Source of the DNA: Sphingomonas sp. BK345
GTDB taxonomy: Bacteria; Pseudomonadota; Alphaproteobacteria; Sphingomonadales; Sphingomonadaceae
Direction of reading: 5' to 3'
Assembly (NCBI RefSeq): GCF_014193845.1
Contig: NZ_JACHZX010000008.1
Span: 62,001-126,000, forward strand
DNA length: 64,000 bases
A program made the position numbers and the translations under genes. The notes under the pieces were generated by a model. It was not told the DNA's origin, searched no databases, and saw only the letters and a list, made by a program, of their open reading frames with translations. Positions 17,352 to 24,257 of this stretch are shown piece after piece (the stretch's first letter is position 1; each line of letters starts with the position of its first letter).

Positions 17352-17591
17352 ATGTCCGATCCCACTTTCTACCTCAGCATGGCAGCGACCGGGCTCGCCG
17401 GGCTGGCGATGCTGATCTACGCCGCGCTCAACGGCTGGCGCGGCTGGCTCCAGCTTCAGCACGAGCAGCTCGGGCACGAGCGCGTGGGCCACGCCCCGGC
17501 GCCGCCCAGCGCGGGCGCGCGGATCGAGATCGCCGATCTCAAGGAGCGGATCCGCAAGCTCGAGGCGATCGCGGCGGGAGTGGACCTCTGA
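17352..17591 (+). CDS. PspB-like small membrane protein, paralog 4
   Basis: The 79-residue product has a membrane helix (FYLSMAATGLAGLAMLIYAA), a His/Gln-rich segment and a shortened zipper DLKERIRKLEAIAAGVDL. It is the most diverged of the four, keeping ERI-KLE-IA but lacking the TD end. It closes the run 55 bp before sufE. Confidence 0.7.
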   Translation: MSDPTFYLSMAATGLAGLAMLIYAALNGWRGWLQLQHEQLGHERVGHAPAPPSAGARIEIADLKERIRKLEAIAAGVDL

Positions 17592-17646
17592 CCGGTGCAG
17601 CTCTGCGCGGTTGCGGCGCGCGCGTGCGGCGGCTAGCCCGCGCGCG

Positions 17647-18063
17647 ATGACCGACACCGCTCCCACGCTCGACGCGATCCGCGAGGAATATGAGTTCGTC
17701 GAGGGCGATGACCGCTACCGCCTGCTCGTCGAGCTGGGCCGCTCGCTCGAGCCGATGCCCGCGGCGCTCAAGACCGAGGCGACGCTGGTGCGGGGCTGCT
17801 CCGCCTCGGTCTGGGTCTATCCGACGGTGGCCGAGAACGGCACGCTCCACTTCCTCGCCGACAGCAACGCCGCGATCACCAAGGGGATCATCGCCCTGGT
17901 CCTGCTGACGGTGCAGGACCGCGCGCCGGGCGAGATTCTGGCGACGCATGTCGAGCGCGAACTCGAACCGTTCGAGCTCAAGGCGCAGCTCAGCTCGAAC
18001 CGCACTCAGGGCATCCCGAACATGATCGCGCTTATCCGCGAGACCGCGAGGCGCTACGCTTGA
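17647..18063 (+). CDS. sufE: Cysteine desulfuration protein SufE
   Basis: SufE accepts sulfane sulfur from the desulfurase SufS for Fe-S cluster assembly. The 138-residue product contains the sulfur-accepting cysteine in LVRGCSASVWVYP, and the family segments ADSNAAITKGIIALVLLTVQ and LSSNRTQGIPNMIALIRE. The ATG at 17647 is preceded only by a weak ribosome site. No other suf gene is nearby. A palindromic repeat follows. Confidence 0.93.
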   Translation: MTDTAPTLDAIREEYEFVEGDDRYRLLVELGRSLEPMPAALKTEATLVRGCSASVWVYPTVAENGTLHFLADSNAAITKGIIALVLLTVQDRAPGEILATHVERELEPFELKAQLSSNRTQGIPNMIALIRETARRYA

Positions 18064-18107
18064 GGCAAGCGGGTGGCGCGTGACATCCGCGCCTCCGTCC
18101 TCTCCGC

Positions 18108-18204
18108 CGTCATGCTGAACTCGTTTCAGGATCCACCTGCCCGCAGGCGCCGCCGGCGGTGGATGCGCGGCACCGTGGATCCTGAAACGAGTTCAGGATG
18201 ACGC
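18108..18204. repeat. Palindromic repeat element, copy 2
   Basis: CGTCATGCTGAACTCGTTTC through GGATCCAC on the left is mirrored by GTGGATCCTGAAACGAGTTC through GATGACG on the right, nearly perfect over about 28 bp, with a GC-rich centre. It separates the 3' ends of sufE and the convergent ferredoxin gene, fitting a bidirectional terminator role. Confidence 0.8.
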
Positions 18205-18256
18205 GGAAGAAGGGCGACCATTGCGCTCCCTCGCCAGTGCGGCCACCCGTGTGCTC

Positions 18257-18559
18257 TCACCCTTCGCCGCGCAGCCCCGCCGCCAGCGTCGCGATATCGG
18301 CACCCGCCTCGACCAGCCGCCACCGATCGGGCGCCCGCGTGTCGACCAGGGTCACCGCCCCGCGCGGGCACACCCCGAGGCAGCGCACCTCGACCACGCC
18401 GAGCGCCGCCTTGCGCCCCTTGCCCAGCCCCGGCTCGTCGCGCAGCGCCTTCGCGAGCGACCGTTTGCCCTTGCGACCGAAGCCGCCGCCCAGCTTCTTC
18501 GAGCATTTGCCGCAGACCAGCAGCGCGCCGCCCCAGCGCGCGCGTACCTCGTCCCTCAC
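18257..18559 (-). CDS. Thioredoxin-fold [2Fe-2S] ferredoxin-like protein
   Basis: The 100-residue product has LLVCGKCSKKLGGGFGRKG and VEVRCLGVCPRGAVTLVD, giving the CxxC and CxxxC pairs of the (2Fe-2S) ferredoxin domain family. Between them is a Lys/Arg/Gly-rich stretch. The partner enzyme is unknown. Its ATG overlaps the stop of the J-domain gene upstream, so the two are probably translated together. Confidence 0.8.
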   Translation of the reverse strand: MRDEVRARWGGALLVCGKCSKKLGGGFGRKGKRSLAKALRDEPGLGKGRKAALGVVEVRCLGVCPRGAVTLVDTRAPDRWRLVEAGADIATLAAGLRGEG

Positions 18560-19104
18560 GCCTCTGCCCGCGGCTTCCAGGTGCGCGCGTCCTCGGCGGC
18601 GCGCAGCACCTCATAGGCCGCCTGGATCGCCTGGAAGCGCTTGGCCGCCTCGGCGTCGCCGGGCCGGACGTCGGGGTGGTTCGACTTGGCCAACCGGCGC
18701 CACGCCAGCCGCACGTCGTCAAAGGATGAATCGACCTCGAGCTCCAGCACCTCGAGCGCGCGCATCTCGTCGCGCGAGCGCGTGCCGTCCCCCGGCCCCG
18801 CCCAGGCCTGGTGGCGCGATTGCTGATAGCCGCCGGCGTCGCGGCGCTCGTCGGCCTCGCGCGCAGCGGCCTCCTCGGCGGAGAGGCCCTCGAAATAGTT
18901 CCAGCCGCGATTGTACTCGGCCGCGTGCGCCTGGCAGAAGTACCAGCGATCGGGGCTGTTGGGCGACTTAGGTGCTGGGCAGTCGCCGGGCTCCTCACAG
19001 CCGTGGCGATCGCACAACCGCACGTTCGCCGCTTCGCGGCCCGCGCCATAGCCGCGCCAGCGCGGGAAGCCCCAGTCGTTCGAGCGGGTGGGAATACGTG
19101 CCAT
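18556..19104 (-). CDS. J-domain protein with an N-terminal Cys/His-rich segment
   Basis: The C-terminal 65 residues form a J domain: FDDVRLAWRRLAKSNHPDVR contains the HPD motif that stimulates DnaK ATPase, and FQAIQAAYEVLRAAED follows. The N-terminal half has CDRHGC, CPAP and YFCQAHAAEYN, a pattern that could bind zinc. The ATG at 19104 gives 182 residues; upstream extension would run into rnpB. Genes of this layout are annotated only as J-domain proteins, and the client is unknown. Confidence 0.8.
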   Translation of the reverse strand: MARIPTRSNDWGFPRWRGYGAGREAANVRLCDRHGCEEPGDCPAPKSPNSPDRWYFCQAHAAEYNRGWNYFEGLSAEEAAAREADERRDAGGYQQSRHQAWAGPGDGTRSRDEMRALEVLELEVDSSFDDVRLAWRRLAKSNHPDVRPGDAEAAKRFQAIQAAYEVLRAAEDARTWKPRAEA

Positions 19105-19159
19105 GCGCCCCGGCACATAGGGTCCGCCGCCGCGCGCGCCAAGCGAGCGCGGCGGCGAA

Positions 19160-19558
19160 AATGCCAGGGGGCCTGTAAGCCGGGTTCTGTCCATCCCTCG
19201 CGGGACTGGGCGACCATTCCTCTCGGCGCGCCGTCGCCGACGCGCTCCAGCAACCAACCCGGGCGGCGAGCGGGAACACGCCCCGGACGCGCGAACGCGC
19301 CCCTGCCGCCCCTATTCGGTCTTGCTCCCGGTGGGGTTTACCGTGCCACGACCGTTGCCGGCCGCGCGGTGCGCTCTTACCGCACCCTTTCACCTTGGCC
19401 CGGCCGAAGCCGTGGCCGTCTGCTCTCTGTTGCACTGTCCCTGACCGCGGGCTCGCGCCCTTGGCCGGCGGGCGTTACCCGCCACCGTCGTTCCGTGGAG
19501 CCCGGACTTTCCTCGGCACGCTGTTGCGTGACGCGGCCGCCCGGCCCCCTGGCGCGGT
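19160..19558 (-). ncRNA. rnpB: RNase P RNA (type A)
   Basis: On the minus strand the RNA begins with GCCAGGGGGCC (complement of 19543-19553), which pairs with GGCCCCCTGGC near the 3' end (complement of 19163-19173) as helix P1. Conserved core sequences are present: GAGGAAAGTCCGGGCTCC near the 5' end, AGGGTGCGGTAAGAGCGCACC, and the 3' segment GGACAGAACCCGGCTTACAG. The length of about 400 bases is normal. Ends are set from P1 and may be off by several bases. Confidence 0.95.
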
Positions 19559-19591
19559 CGCCCTAGCGGCTGCCGCGCCGCCTGGGAAGCG

Positions 19592-20281
19592 TCAGTCGTC
19601 GCCCCGCGGCCGCGGCAGCAGCAGCGCGAGCAGGATCATGCGGCACTCGGCGTCGATCTCCCCGTCGATCAGCTCCGGGCGGAAGCGCCGCTGGAATGCC
19701 ATGATCGCCGCCATGCGGTCGGTGACGTCATAGCCGAAGCGCTCGAGCGCGAGGCAGAAGGCGGGCTCGCTCCAGAACGGGTCCATCAGGTTCTTGGTCG
19801 GCCGCGGCAGCGCCAGCCGCAGCCGCGCCAGCCGGTGCCACGGGAACAGCTCGCCCGGATCGCGCTTGCGCGCGGGTGCGACGTCGGAATGGCCGACGAT
19901 ATTGCCGCGCGTGATCTCGTAGCGGTCCTTCAGGTGCGCGACGAGCCGGATCACCGCGTCGACCTGCGGCTCGGGAAAGGCGCGGTAGCCGAACTCATGC
20001 CCGGGGTTGACGATCTCGATCCCGATCGCGGCCGAGTTGACGTCGTCGACGTCGCGCCAGTGCGACGCGCCGGCGTGCCAGGCGCGCTTGTCGTCCTCGA
20101 CCAGCCGAAGGATCGTACCGTCCTCGTCCACGACATAGTGGCTCGACACCTCGGCCGCGGGGTCGCGCAGCCGCGCGACCGCCTCCTCGGCGCTGCGCAT
20201 CCCGGTGTAATGGAGCACGATCATCGAGATCGGCAGCTTGCGCTCGTTGAAATTGGGCGACGGCGCCTCGACACATCTCAT
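19592..20281 (-). CDS. AmpD-like N-acetylmuramoyl-L-alanine amidase
   Basis: This zinc amidase family cleaves muramic acid from the stem peptide in wall recycling. The 229-residue product has SMIVLHYTGM (first zinc His), SSHYVVDEDG, AWHAGASHW, NSAAIGIEIVNPG and VGHSDVAPARKRDPG (second His and the Asp). A C-terminal helical region with LERFGYDVTDR and AFQRRFRP resembles a peptidoglycan-binding domain. No signal peptide is seen, so a cytoplasmic role is likely. Its ATG overlaps the exporter gene stop. Confidence 0.88.
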   Translation of the reverse strand: MRCVEAPSPNFNERKLPISMIVLHYTGMRSAEEAVARLRDPAAEVSSHYVVDEDGTILRLVEDDKRAWHAGASHWRDVDDVNSAAIGIEIVNPGHEFGYRAFPEPQVDAVIRLVAHLKDRYEITRGNIVGHSDVAPARKRDPGELFPWHRLARLRLALPRPTKNLMDPFWSEPAFCLALERFGYDVTDRMAAIMAFQRRFRPELIDGEIDAECRMILLALLLPRPRGDD

Positions 20282-21195
20282 GCTCGTCGCTCACCCTTTG
20301 CCGCCGTCCGGATCGTCACGATCGCCACCCCCAGCATCGCCACCGCGCCCCCGGCGACCATCGGCCAGGTCAGCGGCGTGCCGAACCAATAGGATGCGGC
20401 GGCGACGCTGACCACCGGCGCGGCGAGCGTCAGCGGCGTGACGGTCGAGACCGGGTGGCGCTGCAACAGCCACATCATCGAACCGTGGCCGAGCACGGTC
20501 GAGCCGATCCCGGAGAAGGCGATCGGCAGCAGCGCCGCGATCGGCGTTCGCGGCAGCCGCGCGATCGCCCCCGGCTCGAACCACCACGACGCCGCCGCCA
20601 ACGTCAGCGTCCCGAGCAGACCGATCCACGCGTAGATCGTCAGCACCGGCACGCCGACGAGCCGGCGCTGGATCAGCGAGCAGATCGCCCACACCAGGCT
20701 GCTCGCCGCCGTCAGTGCCAGTCCCAGTCCCTCGCGCGCCGCGGCAGGATCGAACACCAGCAGCCCCACGCCGGCGAAGGCGAGCAGGATCCCGATTACG
20801 CGCGGCGCGTGGATCCGCTCGCGCAGCACCGCGATCGCGAGCAGCAGCGAGAAGGGCACGCCAAGCTGTCCCGCGATCGCGAGCGCCCCGACATTGTCGG
20901 ACACCGCGAGGCTGAGATTGATGAAGACGTAGAACAGTCCGCCCGAGAGCACGCCCAGCGCGAGCAGCGGCACCATCTTGCCTGGCACGACGCGCAGCGC
21001 ACTGGCGCAGACCAGCAGCACGATCAGCTGGCGCAGCATGCCCGCGGTGATCGGCGGGACGAGCGCGACCGCCTCCTTCACCGCGACGATGTTGAGCCCC
21101 CAGAGCAGGTTCATCATCACCACCACGGCGAGATCGCGCGCGCCGAACGTGGTGGCGGACGGCGGGGCGGCGGTGATCGGGTCGGCGCTGCTCAC
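20278..21195 (-). CDS. EamA/DMT-family membrane transporter
   Basis: The 305-residue product has ten hydrophobic helices in two EamA repeats (LAVVVMMNLLWGLNIVAVKE near the start; SLVWAICSLIQRRLVGVPVL in the middle). The second repeat ends VAGGAVAMLGVAIVTIRTAA. Members export small metabolites or drugs; the substrate is not predictable. A GTG start is used. It is coupled to the amidase by an ATGA overlap. Confidence 0.85.
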   Translation of the reverse strand: MSSADPITAAPPSATTFGARDLAVVVMMNLLWGLNIVAVKEAVALVPPITAGMLRQLIVLLVCASALRVVPGKMVPLLALGVLSGGLFYVFINLSLAVSDNVGALAIAGQLGVPFSLLLAIAVLRERIHAPRVIGILLAFAGVGLLVFDPAAAREGLGLALTAASSLVWAICSLIQRRLVGVPVLTIYAWIGLLGTLTLAAASWWFEPGAIARLPRTPIAALLPIAFSGIGSTVLGHGSMMWLLQRHPVSTVTPLTLAAPVVSVAAASYWFGTPLTWPMVAGGAVAMLGVAIVTIRTAAKGERRA

Positions 21196-21214
21196 GCCCC
21201 GTCGAATCGCGGAC

Positions 21215-22063
21215 TTAGCGAGCGGTGTAAAGCTGCTCCGGTGTGTCGGGCGCGCCGACCCGCTCGTAGAAGCCGCGCGCGCGCCGGCACGGGCGCAGCC
21301 GCTCCGACTGGCCGATCACCGTCTCGCCCGCGCCGAGCAGCAGCACGCCGCTGGGCTTGAGCGCGGCGGCGAGCCGCTCCAGCACCTGCTCGCGCAGGTG
21401 CGGCGCGAGGTAGAACAGCACATTGCGGCACAGGATCAGGTCGAATAGGCCGGCCGGCGCCGGGTCGGTCACCAGATTGTGGCGGCGATAGGCGATCGTC
21501 GCGAGCAGCTTGGGCTGCGCCACCCACTGATCGTTCGGCGCGCTCTCGAACCACTGCACCATGCGCCGGATCGGCAGGCCGCGCTGGATCTCGAACTGGC
21601 TGTAGCTGCCCGCGCGCGCGCGGGCGATCGCGGCGGCGGAGACGTCGGTGGCGACGATCTCGGGCATAGGCCCGCCCGCCTCGGCGAACAACATCGCGAG
21701 CGACAGCGGCTCCTGCCCCGTGGCGCAGGCGGCGCACCACACGCGCGCGGGCGCCGGCTGCTCCTGCACCAGCTTGGCGGCGGCCTCGATCACGCCGGCG
21801 TCGCGGTAGAAGCTGGTCTCCTGGTTGAGCAGCGAGTCGACGATCCGGTCCGCCAGTGCGGTATCGTGACGTTCCATCAGCCTCGCCGTGAGTTGTTCGA
21901 CCCGATCGAGCCCGAGCGACTGAAGCAGCGGCTTCAGCGCGGCGTCGAATTTCCAGCTGCGGCCGGCGGCGATGCGCTGGCCGGTGCGCGCCTCGAGCAG
22001 CGCGGCGAAGACCTGTGCCGAGCCCGCGTCGATCGTCGGCTGTCCCTGCGCCGCCGCGCTCAC
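21215..22063 (-). CDS. cheR: Chemotaxis methyltransferase CheR
   Basis: CheR methylates glutamates on chemoreceptors using SAM. The 282-residue product has an N-terminal helical domain with LLNQETSFYRD, and a Rossmann domain with VWCAACATGQEPLSLAM, IVATDVSAAAIARARAG and FDLILCRNVLFYL. The GTG at 22063 overlaps the cheB stop; the longer frame would run 96 bases into cheB. Confidence 0.92.
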   Translation of the reverse strand: MSAAAQGQPTIDAGSAQVFAALLEARTGQRIAAGRSWKFDAALKPLLQSLGLDRVEQLTARLMERHDTALADRIVDSLLNQETSFYRDAGVIEAAAKLVQEQPAPARVWCAACATGQEPLSLAMLFAEAGGPMPEIVATDVSAAAIARARAGSYSQFEIQRGLPIRRMVQWFESAPNDQWVAQPKLLATIAYRRHNLVTDPAPAGLFDLILCRNVLFYLAPHLREQVLERLAAALKPSGVLLLGAGETVIGQSERLRPCRRARGFYERVGAPDTPEQLYTAR

Positions 22064-23148
22064 CGCCCGCCCCCCGCAGCGATCATCGCGCCGAGCTCGG
22101 CGGGCGACATCACGCCCTGCGCCAGGCCAGCCTTGGCGACCGCGCCCGGCATGCCCCACACCACCGAGCTGCCGCGATCCTGCACTAGCACGGTGCCGCC
22201 CGCGTCGCGCACCGCACGCGCGCCCTCGAGCCCGTCGCGGCCCATGCCGCTCAGCACGATCGCGAGCAGGCGCGGGCCGTAGACCGCGGCGAGGCTCGCG
22301 AACATCGGATCGACCGAGGGCAAATTGCCGGTCGGCGCGGGCACCTGCGACAGCCGCGTGGCCGCCCCGCCGTCGTGGAGCGCGTGCGCGACGAGGTGGG
22401 CGTTGCCCGGCGCGATCACCACTTCGCCGGCGCGGACGCGGCCATGATCCTGCGCGATGACGCTAGGGCGCTTCGCCGAGACGCCGACCTGGGCGGCGAA
22501 ATAGGGCGAGAAGGACGGCGGCAGGTGCTGCGTGACCAGGATCGGCTGGGTCACCGCGGCGGGCACCTCGGCGAGCAGCGAGGCGAGCGCGTGGATGCCG
22601 CCGGTGGAAGCGCCGATCGCGATCGCGTCGAAGGCGGGCGCCGCCGGTACGAGCGGCGCGGGAGCGAAGCCGCGGCGCGCCGGTTCGATCACGGCCACCG
22701 CGCCGGCCGGCGCAGCAGGGGCGGCGAGCACGTCGAGCCGCGCCAGCAAGGTGTCGCCGAAGCGGCTGGCGAAGGCACCCGCGACAGGCTTGACCAACGT
22801 GTCGGCCGCGCCGAGCGCGAGCGCGCGCATCGTGACCTCGGCGCCCTCCGCCGCGGTGCTCGACACGATCAGCACGCGCGCGCCGGCCCCGGCGACGAGC
22901 AGCTGCGGCAGCGCGTCGATCCCGCTCTGTCGCGGCATCTCGAGATCGAGCAGGATCACGTCGACCCGCTGCGTCGCCAGGAAGGCGAGCGCGCGCGAGG
23001 CGTCGCCGACCGCGCCGGCCAGCTCGAACCGGCCGCTCGCCTCGATGTAGCGACCGAGGGCGGCGCGCGCGACCGCCGAATCGTCGACGATCAGCACGCG
23101 CGGCGCCGCGCCGCGCGACGAGGCCAGAGAGGACGCGAACTGCGGCAT
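22060..23148 (-). CDS. cheB: Chemotaxis methylesterase CheB
   Basis: CheB removes methyl groups from receptors when phosphorylated by CheA. Residues 15-130 are a receiver domain with RVLIVDDSAVAR and the phosphoacceptor Asp68 in ILLDLEMP. The C-terminal esterase has the catalytic serine in IAIGASTGGIHAL, the histidine in TQHLPPSFSPYFA and the aspartate in LSGMGRDGLEGA. The Ala/Pro linker is normal. Confidence 0.95.
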   Translation of the reverse strand: MPQFASSLASSRGAAPRVLIVDDSAVARAALGRYIEASGRFELAGAVGDASRALAFLATQRVDVILLDLEMPRQSGIDALPQLLVAGAGARVLIVSSTAAEGAEVTMRALALGAADTLVKPVAGAFASRFGDTLLARLDVLAAPAAPAGAVAVIEPARRGFAPAPLVPAAPAFDAIAIGASTGGIHALASLLAEVPAAVTQPILVTQHLPPSFSPYFAAQVGVSAKRPSVIAQDHGRVRAGEVVIAPGNAHLVAHALHDGGAATRLSQVPAPTGNLPSVDPMFASLAAVYGPRLLAIVLSGMGRDGLEGARAVRDAGGTVLVQDRGSSVVWGMPGAVAKAGLAQGVMSPAELGAMIAAGGGR

Positions 23149-23183
23149 GGCAGCGATCGGCGCGGGTGCGGCGGGCGTCGGCG

Positions 23184-23549
23184 TCAGGCGACGCCGACGA
23201 TCTGGAGTTTGCTCTGCAGCGTCTCGCGATCGAACGGCTTCATCACATATTCGTCGGCGCCGGCCTCGATCGCCGCGCGGATGTGCGCCATGCCGTTCTC
23301 GGTGGTGCAGAACACCACCTTCGGGCGCGCGGGCAGCGGCTCGTCGCCGAGCGCGCGGAGGAACTCCATGCCGCTCATCACGGGCATGTTCCAGTCGAGC
23401 AGGATGACGTCGGGGCAGGAGGCGCGGCAGGCGGTGAGCGCCTCGCGGCCGTCCCCCGCCTCCGCGACGGTGAAGTCGAGCGTCTCCAGGATATGCCGGG
23501 CGACCTTGCGGATCACCTTGGAGTCATCGACGATCAGGCAAGTCTTCAT
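23184..23549 (-). CDS. cheY: Single-domain response regulator, CheY type
   Basis: The 121-residue receiver domain has DD (8-9), the phosphoacceptor Asp52 in ILLDWNMP, the Thr in FCTTENG and the Lys in YVMKPFD. There is no output domain. It lies between cheW and cheB and is the likely motor or adaptation target of CheA. The ATG at 23549 starts MKTCLIVDDS; an upstream in-frame start adds seven unneeded residues. Confidence 0.92.
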   Translation of the reverse strand: MKTCLIVDDSKVIRKVARHILETLDFTVAEAGDGREALTACRASCPDVILLDWNMPVMSGMEFLRALGDEPLPARPKVVFCTTENGMAHIRAAIEAGADEYVMKPFDRETLQSKLQIVGVA

Positions 23550-23688
23550 GGGGCAGTCCTGCGATACCAAGCGTGGCCTGCTTGTGCCGCGCGAGGGGTA
23601 AGTTTGACGTTAACGGCGACACGAAAGTTGTTCCGGTCGCGGTGTCACAGGGCACTGAATGGATGACACCGCGGATTCAGTTTCATCC

Positions 23689-23783
23689 GCCATCCCGGAC
23701 GTGATCCGGGATCCATGCTCGCGCTTGCGTGAAGCCGGAAGAGTGCGCGGCGCCATGGATGCCGGGCCAAGCCCGGCATGACG
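23689..23783. repeat. Palindromic repeat element, copy 3 (diverged type)
   Basis: The left part has CATCCCGGACGTGATCCGGG then ATCCATG; the right part has CCATGGATGCCGGGCCAAGC then CCGGCATGACG. The CATGGAT arms pair across the element, and each half also folds on itself. Unlike the other copies it lies inside the che block, between the cheW 3' end and cheY, and may separate cheA-cheW from cheY-cheB-cheR transcription. Confidence 0.65.
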
Positions 23784-23816
23784 AACCGGAGACGCTCGCC
23801 CCCTGGCTTGGCCCGG

Positions 23817-24257
23817 TCAGGCCAGCGCGCTGGCGCGCGCGACCAGCCGATCGACGTCGAGCGCCAGCAACGTCTCCTGCTGCCCCTCGCCGATGCCGGT
23901 GACGAAATCCCACTCGCCAGCGGTGTCCAGCCCCGCTGGCGCAGCGCCGAGCTGGAAGGTGGAGACGTCCTCGAGCGAGTCGACGGCGATGGCGTAGAGA
24001 TGGCCGTCGACGATCGTCGCCACGGCGCGGCCACCCTCGCGACGCGTCTCGTCGGGACAGCGAGCGACCCCGAGCAGCGTGCGCACATCCAGCACGGTGG
24101 CGACGCGGCTCCGCATCGCCGCCAGCCCGATCACCGAGGCGGCGGCGCCGGGCGCGGGCACCACCGCGCCGACCTCGACCACCGAATCGACCCGCTCGGC
24201 GTCGAACAGCACGCCGCAGCCGCCGATCCGCGCCACGAGTTGCAGCGATCCGATCAT
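23817..24257 (-). CDS. cheW: Chemotaxis coupling protein CheW
   Basis: CheW links receptors to CheA. The 146-residue product follows the CheW beta-barrel pattern: LQLVARIGGCGVLFDAERVD, VIGLAAMRSRVATVLDVRTL and GHLYAIAVDSLEDV. It is rather diverged. Its ATG overlaps the cheA stop codon (ATGA), confirming co-translation with CheA. Confidence 0.85.
   Translation of the reverse strand: MIGSLQLVARIGGCGVLFDAERVDSVVEVGAVVPAPGAAASVIGLAAMRSRVATVLDVRTLLGVARCPDETRREGGRAVATIVDGHLYAIAVDSLEDVSTFQLGAAPAGLDTAGEWDFVTGIGEGQQETLLALDVDRLVARASALA

Noticed and set aside
23596..23616. GTTAAC near cheY as a CtrA box
   Set aside because: The second half-site is offset by one base from the TTAA-N7-TTAA spacing, and a single half-site is too weak a signal.
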